DNA from: Pyrrhosoma nymphula | Lineage: Eukaryota; Arthropoda; Insecta; Odonata; Coenagrionidae | Direction of reading: 5' to 3' | Assembly: GCA_963573305.1 (NCBI GenBank) | Contig: OY754331.1 | Coordinates: 16,216,868-16,280,867 of the forward strand | DNA: 64,000 nucleotides | Part shown: piece by piece, positions 1 through 9,447 of the stretch | Position numbering within the stretch: the first letter of the stretch is position 1 | Layout of the letters: each line of letters begins with the position of its first letter | Notes under the pieces: model-generated | Databases searched by the model: none | What the model was told of the DNA's origin: nothing | The model's input: the letters and a program-made list of their open reading frames with translations, nothing else | Translations under genes and position numbers: made by a program

Positions 1-223
1 TTCTGTTGATTTAGGGCTCTTCTTAAAGTCATGTAAATTTATAATTTTATGTTGTACTGTAGGGAAAAATTCATTTTCACAAAAAAACTAATTTATATAT
101 TATTTGTAAACTAAATAAATTAGCATACTCCGTCTGATTAAAGCAATAAGAAAAAAAACTTCTGATGTAATTGATAAATTTAAATTGAAAATGATCGCAG
201 GCTTTCCCGGCGTATTGTATACT

Positions 224-342
224 GGAAGGTTTTTTTGGGATTTCCACTGGGCCCTGATGACGATGGACGACTCGTTCATTGAAACGTCGGCCGTAATGGA
301 GAACCTGACCCGGTGGAAATACCGAATAACCTTCCACGATGG
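224..342. repeat. Foldback element with a PLE-like terminal module
   Basis: Two inverted arms of about 30 bases (224-257 and 308-342) share a core close to ATTTCCACYGGG on opposite strands. Between them, on the + strand, CTGATGA (254-260) is followed by GAAACGTCGG (281-290). The same two boxes recur beside definite Penelope-like sequence elsewhere in this window. ORFs reading through this stretch are short and overlap on both strands, so I do not regard them as genes. The foldback structure is seen directly; the Penelope relationship is inferred. Confidence 0.6.
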
Positions 343-1467
343 AATTGAAAATATTTTTCTATCCAAATACTTGAAGGTCAACCAACACAAAAAATATCAA
401 AGTAAATTTTAAATGAGAAAAGCTAAACGTATTAGCAGTCATGCTCTTAATTACATTCAAGAGCTATCCCGCAACAAATAATTTATAACAATTGAGAGTA
501 AATACAATTTATATTAGGCTTTATGCATGTTTAATTAATATATAGCATGTGTGTGTGTGTGGTATAGAACTGACAGGACAGAATTGACCTTGTTATGCGT
601 GTGGGAGCTTGTCCTAAACTGCTTCCCGTTGAGCAGGCTTCGTTTTGACAGGACGGTAGCTTCATCTTGTAGGTATAATACAGGTTACTTAGTCTGGTAA
701 TCATTAGGGTTATCAGAAGCGTTTTATCTCCTAACAGCGGTTGTCCCTACACCAATAGGTTTTTGACTTATACCGTCCGGAAATACGCAGCCTTCTACAT
801 AGCGATGGCTATTTGGAAAGTGAAACAGTGTAGGAAACTGCAGACCAAAATAGAAAAGGAACTGGCTCCTATTCTCTGTGTTTCACTCGCCTCAGAGACT
901 AGCGTGGTGTGAACTATGACACACTTCTCTATTTGAGGTCAAAGATTTAATATTAATGCGAGAAAGTTTGTTTTAAATGCTTGATGCGGTTGCGATTTTA
1001 TGTATTTTCGAGTAAGGACGGAGGTATTAGTGAGCCGATAGGTCACTTACAAAGGGATATTCAAATTATTCTTACGTTGAATTCAATTCTTATGCGTAAC
1101 ATTCATAATGTGGAGGATATCGAAGCAGGTGCTCATGCCTTATGTATTGTACTGTTTATAGATATAACATTTCCTGGTACTTATTTGAAGCTCAAGAACC
1201 ACAACACAGGAAAAGCTCTCATTCCACTAGAATCTTTAAAAATGGAAACTAATGCTTCAGGATGCATTTGACATCCCATTCCTGCAAATATATCGAGTGA
1301 GGAAAAACGTTAAGAAACTAAATATGTAGAAAAAGAAATATACGTATGTATTTGGATTTCAAGAAATAATTTTGTTTCACAAAACACGAAAACGTAGAAT
1401 TTTCAGTCACGTGAAAGAAAATAAAATAAATAGCTACTTAGATTCGCCACATCCTATATGATAAAAT

Positions 1468-1498
<31 letters not shown>

Positions 1499-2194
1499 AT
1501 AAACTGAATTATCTCTAAAATGACTGATTTTATTGCTTTTTATGAGGTCATCCTTTGATAAATCACCTCCAAAGCAGACTTCGACGCTTTTGAATCAGAT
1601 CTCAACCATGTAATTGATGTCCCAACTGCAGGTTCAAACCATGCCTGTAAAAATGTACGGTAATGTACTTCTTAAAAAATAATGATGGCAATGTCACATT
1701 TACAGTGTTGCAAGAGTAAATAAAAGCGTAGAAAATGAAGTCAAACACCTGGGTGTTGAAATAGTTTGTAACAAAAATAATAATGGCTACTTTATTAGAG
1801 CGATATTAGAACAATCAAGTCCTTTCTTACATATAACTCCTTAAACGAGCACACACAGCCATGCGATGATATAATATGAACATTAAAAAAAGATGAAATG
1901 ATGAAAGAATAAAATAAGGAGACGATGAAAGCATACCACTACCTGAACGTAGAAGTAAATAATATTGCTAATAATAATTTATCATTTCAGATACCGGTAT
2001 AGTCCCGAAACAAATTGAAAGCTGTCTTCAAAGACTGAACCTGAACCCAAACTCATATATCAAGTTACAAAAAGCTATAATAGTATCAACGTGTCACATC
2101 ACAAGAAATGTTCTAAGTTCTGCAGAACAGTAAAGAGCAACTTTGGTGAAAACCCGTACTCTTTACTTAAAACTCAGTTAACACTGAAGAAAAA
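343..2194. other. Unassigned AT-rich DNA with one TA microsatellite
   Basis: No recognisable coding sequence or element end. A run of alternating TA lies at about 1472-1498. A possible tRNA B-box-like GGTTCAAACC is near 1632 without a convincing A box. Short ORFs (for example 981-1271) resemble no family I know. Confidence 0.6.
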
Positions 2195-2328
2195 TGGAAC
2201 GAAAAATAATAATAATAATAAAAACATACCTATGCCCTGTGAGTTTATAATCTTACTAAGACGGGATCCGAACTCGCGACCTCTGTGCTGACAGGCAAAC
2301 ACTTAACTCCGTCGCCACCGGGGCCGTA
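2195..2328 (-). mobile_element. tRNA-derived SINE
   Basis: On the minus strand, reading from 2328, an A-box-like GTGGCGACGGAGTTAAG is followed about 35 bases later by a B-box-like GAGTTCGGATCCC. These are the internal RNA polymerase III promoter elements of a tRNA head. A short unrelated body follows, ending in a TTA-repeat tail, which on the + strand is the AAT run near 2205-2220. This layout is diagnostic of a SINE. It is not a functional tRNA because the acceptor stem does not pair. A + strand ORF crossing it is spurious. Confidence 0.65.
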
Positions 2329-2529
2329 CATTCCATGACCTAATCGTGCGGTTGAGTTGAATTATTTATCCCGATTGTCTATTTTTGGCTCCAATATCAA
2401 ATGCTGTCAAATATATCCCCCATCAATCAGTGATCAACGCCAAATTTTGTTGGATGCGTTAAAATGTAAGTATCTATTCGTTTTCCTCCCACTAAATAAC
2501 TAACAGCTAAAATTTCGGAGGGAAAGTCA

Positions 2530-2569
2530 AAACTCTGTGCGTATTTGAGTAACTCTGTGCGTATTTGAG
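2530..2569. repeat. Perfect 20-bp tandem duplication
   Basis: The unit AACTCTGTGCGTATTTGAGT occurs twice back to back with no mismatch, which suggests a recent slippage-type duplication in otherwise unassigned DNA. Confidence 0.9.
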
Positions 2570-3118
2570 TTCGTAGCTTTAAGATCTCCACTGCTCTACC
2601 CAAGGGTCAGACGGAATTGCGATATATCGTATGGATTACTACTAACGCCAATTGTTTCAGGCGCAAATGGAAAAATTAGTATGCGTGAAAAAGATAAAGA
2701 TTGTATATTTTTGCCATAAATCTTTTATTTTTTTGGGAAAGAATGCAGTAATTATTCCTTTCGTTGTAAGAAGTTTATAAGCGTACATTTAAAATACGCA
2801 CGGGACCACACGAGACATCGCCATCGCAACCGTGAGTAAACAAAGAAGATGGCCGAGAAAGTACACTGCGAAAACGCCAAGAGAAGGATTGGACGGCATT
2901 ATTATCGCTGCAATCTGGTTCCAGAATTTATCAGGATGCAGAAATTATTATACTATTACCTTTTTAAGTTTCCCCTGAGAAAAAAAATAGGTAATTTCAT
3001 ACTTAAATCTGCAAGATATTCAATTAAAGAGTATACCTGTCGTGCTGATAGTTAGCGCTTGACCGCTAGAGTGCTCTGGGTGAAATGTATAACCATTGGA
3101 GTAATGTGAGTGTCAGAC
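2570..3118. other. Unassigned DNA
   Basis: Nothing recognisable. A 68-codon ORF at 2849-3055 has no family resemblance. A weak tRNA-like B box near 3120 coincides with the arm of the next element. Confidence 0.5.
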
Positions 3119-3470
3119 CCTTGGTTTGAACCGTTCTAGATAATTCCAATCACGTAACTATGGAGTCACTTGGTACATAGTGACGAATGGTGACGAATGT
3201 TTCAAGATTTTGGTTTGTTTGAACCACTCGGATGGATGCCTTAAACGTGTGATATGTTGTTTGTTGTGTCTCTTATCAGGATATTCAACTCCATCATCAA
3301 TATTCCGACGAAAAAACCCAATCGGGAAGGCTGCGTGAGATTATTGCGAGTCGTTCAAACACCGAAATATCGAACCCCATGATCGAACCATTCGATATTG
3401 TACCACGTGACTCCGTAGTTACGCAATCGGAATTATCTCCAGTGTTTCAAACACAACTTCCTAGGATTGA
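3119..3470. mobile_element. Foldback MITE with about 110-bp arms
   Basis: The left arm, 3119-3228, and the reverse complement of 3355-3470 align over about 100 bases with roughly 80% identity. Shared blocks include AATTCC, CGTAACTA and GGAGTCAC. There is no coding capacity. I could not define a TSD, so the superfamily is unknown. Confidence 0.65.
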
Positions 3471-4735
3471 CTGAAACAGATGTATAGCAGTCAACGGAAT
3501 CTTTTTAATGAAAATTCATTCTGCGAATTGTCCGTTGATATGAAAGGTGCAGCTCGATTTTGCGCGTAAAATAAAACATTAAGAGGAGATAAAATATGCA
3601 AAGCAAAGTTCAAAAACGGGACAGGACAAAGGAATAACCGATGAGGGCAGGAAGGAAATCAGGGGAACGGCAGAAGAAGAGATGTGCCTCGGTAAAAGGA
3701 ATTGAATGAAAGTGGAGAGTCTTAAAGAACGCCTCAGTGGATAAAAAGAGATGAAGGGGTGGAAGAGAAAGCCGAGAACGAAAGAGAGCCAGAAGAGGAG
3801 GCAAAGAGAATAATTCAGACGAAACGTGAGTGGTGAGGGTAGAAAGAAGAGGGAATTTGCTAAGTTGACCAGGTAAGACCTCTCCCCTGATAATATTCTA
3901 GAAGGCAGGATTGCGTGGAATGAAGAAAAGAGAAGAGGAAGTAAGACAAATGATGTTGTCCATCTCGCCACCAGCTTTGTTGCTAACACCCTTAGACTCA
4001 AGCTCTCGTGAAATTCGAATGCTGTCTACTTTGATCTTGACTTTCTCTAGAAAGTCATAAATACGACTAACTAAGTGGAAAATACCAAATAAAATTACTT
4101 GAAGGCCTGATTATTCTAGATCTTCCAATTTTATTGATTTATCTAACAATACCTGTGGCATTTACACGCAGTTCTGATCGCGCCGAAGGCGCGTAGATAA
4201 TACCGTTCCGGTGAGTGCGAGACTCACCCCTACCGTTGACATGATTGACAAGTTGCGCACTTGACATGGGAAGAGTGTAATGTCGTGTATGTGTGAAAGA
4301 GAAAACTTAATAACTAAGTAATATTGTAAATACACGGCAGAAAATATGAATTACAGGCTAAGAGATTACATAATATGACAATGAACAATATATAGGGCAG
4401 CCTCACAACAAAAAAAACAAGAGGGTGAGGCATGCAACCTTAAAAAAGAACAATAATTTGTCATTACACTATTTTTATTTTATAGCATACATGAGAACGC
4501 ATCGATATCCTCGGTTTTGTGAAAAATATCGATGGAAAAGAATAAACCAAAAAAACATAACTTAAAAAATTCCTCTTGGAGACTTCCTCGATGATGACAA
4601 AAATTGGCGAAATCAAAGTCGTGAAATAAAACTTTAAAGGAGAACTTACGAAATAATTCATGGTTTGCTTCATCTAATGTTAGAGGCCGCATTGTCTGGC
4701 TTAACTGGACTGAAGTAAATTGGCCCCATCAACTT
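3471..4735. other. Unassigned DNA with a purine-rich tract
   Basis: The stretch 3600-3960 is strongly purine-rich on the + strand and produces a 140-codon minus-strand ORF (3579-4001) of low complexity, rich in Leu, Ser, Phe and Pro. Such an ORF is expected from a purine/pyrimidine-biased tract and I do not call it a gene. The rest holds nothing I recognise. Confidence 0.5.
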
Positions 4736-4739
4736 TTAA

Positions 4740-5689
4740 GGTTGTTTGAACGAAAAATCACTTTACCTTGAATTTGACGAATTTGTTCTCATATTAAAGA
4801 AAAAATTCCAATGTTTCCAATGATATCTTCTTTATCTTCAATATCTTTACCCCTTTGCCGAACTACTTTTCCAGCAATTTGCCTGAAAATACAAGAGCTG
4901 TTTTACTTGGAATAAATTACGGCTGTGCGCTCCAGAGCGAGAATATTGAAAAAAATTAGCAGTTTATAACATCTAGATTTCGTGAAAAAACTAACAGTGT
5001 GTAAATTGCACGTTTTCTCAACTGTTTATAAAAATAAATCCATAACTAGCCGCAGTAATATTTACAGAATGACAAGAAAAACCTGCTGTATTGAAGGCTT
5101 TTCAGCCGTGTGGCGTGAAAAAACGATTCAAGTTTGATACTTAGGTAGATATATTTATTTAATTACCAAGAATTTTTGTAATGTAAGATTTGTATCTCGA
5201 GGATAGGTCAAACATTTTCAAACTATAACTCCTTGCCAACGTTTCGGTGTATAATTGACACCATCTTCAAGGCTACATTTTCCGGTACAACAACATAATT
5301 AATGAAGTAACATATATCACAAGTTTCACCTTACAAATCAAAGTATCATACATGTAAGGTGAAACTTGTGATATTTTTTATGTTACTTCATTAATAATGT
5401 TGTTGTATCGGAAATTGTAGCCCTGATTAGGTGTCAATTATACATCGAAACGTTGGCAAGGAGTTATAGTTTTTAAATTTTTGACATATGCTCGAGGTAC
5501 AAATCTAACATTCCATGAAGAGGTCGATAATACAATACTTCAATTAAGGATTTTTGTCAATTATAATTATATTTTTGCGCCATTAATGCTACATTATTTA
5601 CTTCATACTTCTTACAGATGCTGAAATTAAAATATAAAATTTGAATGTGGTCTCCATTGTGACTAGGGAACTATCTCTATCAAACTACG
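4740..5689 (+). mobile_element. MITE-T copy 1, interrupted by a foldback element
   Basis: The copy starts after TTAA (4736-4739) with GGTTGTTTGAACG and ends before TTAA (5690-5693) with a complement of the same terminus (CAAACTACG). It aligns along its length with five other copies in this window (6.2, 14.1, 15.3, 31.6 and 43.0 kb). Typical internal words are GGCTGTGCGCTCCAGAG and GGTCTCCATTRTGACTAGGG. A foldback element at 5179-5513 is nested in it and accounts for its extra length. It encodes nothing. TTAA flanks suggest piggyBac-type target choice, although the termini lack the usual CCC start. Confidence 0.8.
5179..5513. mobile_element. Foldback element with 155-bp arms, nested in MITE-T copy 1
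   Basis: The arms 5179-5337 and 5352-5513 are inverted copies, about 85-90% identical, around a very short spacer. Each arm contains the PLE-like module once. On the minus strand it lies at 5236-5271 and on the + strand at 5424-5457, with a GGTGT/ACACC-type stem between the CTGA-like and CGAAACGTTGG boxes. Because the arms face one another the transcript of either strand would form a long hairpin. Confidence 0.8.
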
Positions 5690-5696
5690 TTAACCG

Positions 5697-6181
5697 AAGT
5701 TTAGACGGTTTTGGTTATCCGAGGAACACGATTCCACGCTTCGACCACTCTTGATGTCACCCGAATCACATTCGTCTGATGGAGAATTCTTCAGGATGGG
5801 GGGGAGGAAGAGGGGAGGGAGGGAAGGCAATTGAATCAGATCAAGAGCAGAAACCGGAGCTTGTCTCGGAGGGAGGGGGGCGTGTCTGGATGGAAGACGT
5901 GCCTGTCCTTCCCCGCTTCCTCCATCACCCAACGGCGGTGGGTGGGCGGGTGGAGAGGGAGGGGGAGGAGGAGGAGAGGGTGGAAGCCGCATTCACGTCC
6001 ACCTCCGTCATTTCCGGGTCCGAGTGGGCACTTCCTCCTCCTCCGGTGCATCCTTCCTCCGGGTGGGCCGTCGCGACCGGAACCTATTGCCGAAGACACT
6101 CTTCTCTGTTGTCGAGTCTCAAAGGCGTACGTTCTTAAGTTTCCAGGGTGAACGAAGGAAACCAAAGCGTTGCAGAGGTTT
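5697..6181. other. GC-rich, purine/pyrimidine-skewed stretch
   Basis: From about 5780 to 6110 the + strand is dominated by GGA/GGG runs followed by TCC/CTCC runs, with several CpGs, in sharp contrast with the AT-rich surroundings. Overlapping ORFs of 100-123 codons exist on both strands, which is typical of composition rather than coding. It could be an unmethylated promoter-like island or a diverged simple repeat; I see no TATA box or conserved exon. Confidence 0.4.
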
Positions 6182-6185
6182 TTAA

Positions 6186-6734
6186 GGTAGTTTGAGTGAA
6201 AAATCACTTCACCAAGAATATGATAAATTTGACCTCATTTAAAAGAAAAAAATCTCATCTTTCTAATTATATCAAAATATTATTAGCCCTTTCCTGAACT
6301 ACTTTTCAAGCAATTCTCCTAAAAATATAAGCTGTTTTACGTGGGATGGATTACGGATGTGCACTCCAGAGGGAGAACATTAGGAATTTATAACGTCTAT
6401 ATTTAGGCAAAAAAGTAACGGTTTGTAGTTTGTATGTTTTATCAACAATTTATAAAATATAATCAATTACTCGCCGTAGACCTTTTATAGAATCGCAAAA
6501 CAAAGCCTTCTGTTTTGAAGGCTTTTTAGCCATACTGCGTGAAATAATGAGTCAATTTAGAGATTTAAGTAGACATATCTATTTAATTAATGAGAATTTT
6601 AACCATATGTAACTATTTTTTGTACCATAAATGTAATAATATTTACTTCACACTTCTTATAGACGCTGAAATTCAAAAATACAATTCGAATATGGTCTCC
6701 ATTATGGCTACGGAAATATCTCGCTAAAACTACC
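6186..6734 (+). mobile_element. MITE-T copy 2
   Basis: Flanked on the left by TTAA (6182-6185) and begins GGTAGTTTGAGTGAAAAATC. It ends in CTAAAACTACC, where the right TTAA has decayed to TACA. It is uninterrupted, so it shows the family's native length of about 550 bases. No coding capacity. Confidence 0.8.
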
Positions 6735-8183
6735 TACAAGGAAAGAGGAATGTGGAGTAATTTCAGGGAAATTGGAGCCAAAAATATATGATAATCTATG
6801 TGAAATACTAAGTGAAGAATAAATAACACATTACTTTTTGACGGATTCATAACAGCCTGCTACAGAAACATAATATACAAAAGTCAATTTTTAATACTAT
6901 GGGTCCCTTAAATTTGCTTTTGTGCGACAATCACTTCGTAGCACAACAGCGCACTTGCCTTCCATTCGTGTTACAGACCCTGCGCACTAGGCAGCGCACT
7001 TCAAAACACAACGGGAGCAAAGTTGATGTGCGCTAAACAACAAAAGAATATCGATTATGGCATCCGTGATTTTTGTCAAGTTTCCTGATTTTCAGTAAAA
7101 GTGTCAAATATGTATATTGTGAGGTTTTCAATTACTCTGTGGTAAAAGGCTTTCGTTTTTAAATACTTATTTTGAACAAATTTAAACAAAACATTTGGCT
7201 TTGACTGCTGTTCAACTACAGAATGCTACCTACCTGCAGATTACAAAACACTTAGCCAGTGCACATCGCTCCATTCGACGTCGTTCGTGTGCGCTAAAGT
7301 GCGCTGACGTGTTCCGGTATGCGCTAACTTCAACATCTTGAATCGAAAGCCCCCATTGCTAGTCATTTTTTCATATAGAGGTCCGTTTTTTAAGATTATA
7401 GCTTGACGCAATTCATAATATAAAGGGTAAAGGCTCAAAAGATTAAATATTTACGTAATAATGAGAATAAGATCATCATTAGCAGTCACCAATGCGAAGA
7501 TTGGATTACTGCAGCACTCAACTCCTCTCTCCTATCAGCCAACCGCTTTATTCCTACCTAATTTTTCGCTTTTACATACTTCATAATTTGACTGATTTAT
7601 CTTTCCATCTAGTAATTATTCTTTTAATTATTCTTTCCAAGAGGGTAGTAACAACAATAAATTTATAAATGTCTGAAGTAAAAACGTGAGAGAATATTGA
7701 TGTAAACAAATTTAATTTGGTAAAAACGCTGGGAATAGAGTTTGCTATAGATTTCATAGGTTACTCCGTCCTTGGCGGTAAGATTGGGCGTCTATTCGCT
7801 TCCTTATAGAGAAAAACCTGATAGAGGAAAAGATTTAAGTGCCTTGAAATGTATTCTTACTATCTCGCATATAATGTATACTTGAACCAATATCTGAAAT
7901 AGCCGATTAGAATTGTCCGATATTTATGGAAGATCTTTCGGCTTGATGATTGCATTTAAAAGTATGAATCCAAATAAAGTAAAGAGAGTCCATATCTCAT
8001 AAATTGATTATTTTTTTCTGAAAATATGTTTAATTACCAATGAATCACAATTTTGCATTCATATTTCATTAAAATGTTCACTATAAACCACATGAATGGC
8101 ACATTAGAAAAACATCGAAATGAGTCACAGTTAATTAATGCCAATTTATTTAACATTTTTCTCTTTCGAGATCGAAGAGAAAA
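6735..8183. other. Unassigned AT-rich DNA
   Basis: Nothing recognisable as coding. Repeated GTGCGCTA/AGCGCAC words cluster at 6920-7330 and may mark the ends of another degraded inverted-repeat element, but I could not pair its termini. Short ORFs such as 7241-7438 and 8034-8240 are not family members I recognise. Confidence 0.5.
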
Positions 8184-8450
8184 GTGACAGTGTAAAATAA
8201 AGTAATTTTTCAGGTCACTTGGGGATGCTTTATTTTCCAATATTAATGATTAAGTTCATCATAAGATACATTACGATATGAATTAAATCATAAATGTATT
8301 CACGCTAACACCAGTCTGGTGTTAGCGTTAATATATTTTTGATTTCATTCATATCGTAATGTATCTTATGATGAACTTAATCATTAATATTGGAAAATAA
8401 ATCATCCCCAAGTGTACCTACTGAAAAATTACTTTATTTTACACTGTCAC
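8184..8450. repeat. Near-perfect 267-bp hairpin (foldback)
   Basis: The right half, 8330-8450, is almost exactly the reverse complement of 8184-8300, with only a few substitutions and small indels over more than 100 bases. The centre, 8303-8327, is a 12+1+12 palindrome reading CGCTAACACCAG then T then its complement. It has no coding capacity. Such a structure is either a young foldback MITE or a hairpin-RNA locus. Confidence 0.9.
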
Positions 8451-8715
8451 ACTTCTTCTATGAACTATTCTCAAGCATGGCAGTAGATCCTTAACTTGTA
8501 AATGGTAAGGTGTACTTGCCCCACTATAAACGATATTTAGAGTTATACCCGTCGTGCGCCCATCAGTCTCCTCCCATTGTTCATTGCGGAAGAACTCAAT
8601 TGACTGGCGCTTGAAATATGGGCACCGTGACACTGCAGACTCTTCAAAAGGGCGGAGGAGTTGCATGCCACTACGCCTGAAAATGCGTTTGCAAACCCCT
8701 GGGATTTTCACCACC
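8451..8715 (-). other. Unrecognised minus-strand ORF, 91 codons
   Basis: The ORF 8439-8714 on the minus strand starts inside the hairpin's right arm and runs without a stop through normal-complexity sequence up to the next LINE insertion. I recognise no family in it. It may be a fragment of a TE-encoded protein or chance. Confidence 0.25.
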
Positions 8716-8725
8716 TTGGTTGCAT

Positions 8726-9437
8726 CATCTTCAGAGTAATCTCCGGTAGGAGGTAGGTTATGATGAAAGTCAGAGAAAATCCAACCTACTCATACACATG
8801 CAGTGCCTTATCTACCTCTAGTATTTCTTTCTTCATATCAGCGTGTCCTCCCTTTCTTCATCCCCTCCATAAAACCTATTCTCTTTCTCCTCCTTCCCCG
8901 TTTGCCCAAAATCCTTCCCTCGATCACGGCCTTAAGCAAACCATCGCCCCTCTTTACCCTTTCCAGCCACCTACCCTGCCTTCCCCTAATCTCATTCAAA
9001 AGTTTCCTCTCCTCACCTACTAGGTCAAGCACTTCCTCATTTGTCTTCCTTTCCGTCCTACGCACCTTCTCCATCCTCCTCCACACCCACATCTCGAAAG
9101 TCTTCAGCCTATTTTCGTCTTCTTTTCTCAAGGTCCACGTTTCTGCCCCATAAAACGCCACACACTATATCAAACTCTTCACCAGCCTCTTTTTTATATC
9201 CTTACTTAAAGTTCCTGTCATCAGCTCCCTTCTATTCTTGAACGCTTCCTTCGCTAGCGCAATTCTTATCTTTATGTCTTTGCTATTATGCCCTGCTTCT
9301 TCTAGTATACTACCTAAGTAATTAAATTGTTCTACTTGCTCCAGTTTGTGTCCTCCTACTTTTAAGACCAGCCTCTCTTTCTTTGCCCAAAAGAACCTAA
9401 TTACTTCTGTTTTATTATTATTAATCTTCATTCCGTA
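8726..9437 (-). mobile_element. 5'-truncated CFDP2/RTE-type LINE with 10-bp TSD
   Basis: Minus-strand coding (9431 down to about 8838) covers the region after the reverse-transcriptase active site. It contains the YLGS block (EQVEQFNYLGSILEE), then the C-terminal domain with FYGAETWTLRKEDE, MWVWRRMEKVRRTERKTNEE and EIRGRQGRWLERVKRGDG. It is close to the full-length copy at 57.3-60.6 kb. One in-frame TAG separates the two halves (near 9163) at a codon that is TGG in the 33-kb copy. The 3' end runs to a GATG-type tail. TTGGTTGCAT is duplicated at 8716-8725 and 9438-9447, giving a clear TSD. It is dead on arrival: 5' truncation removed the endonuclease and RT core. Confidence 0.92.
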
Positions 9438-9447
9438 TTGGTTGCAT

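Noticed and set aside
1476..1498. TATA-rich promoter
   Set aside because: Long alternating TA run is a microsatellite with no downstream gene.
3579..4001. 140-codon minus-strand ORF with hydrophobic, membrane-like composition
   Set aside because: It is the complement of a purine-rich tract, so Leu/Phe/Ser/Pro content is a compositional artefact.
5690..6207. Four overlapping ORFs of 100-123 codons on both strands
   Set aside because: All frames follow the GGA/TCC composition of the block; proline-, glycine- and arginine-rich low complexity with no motif.
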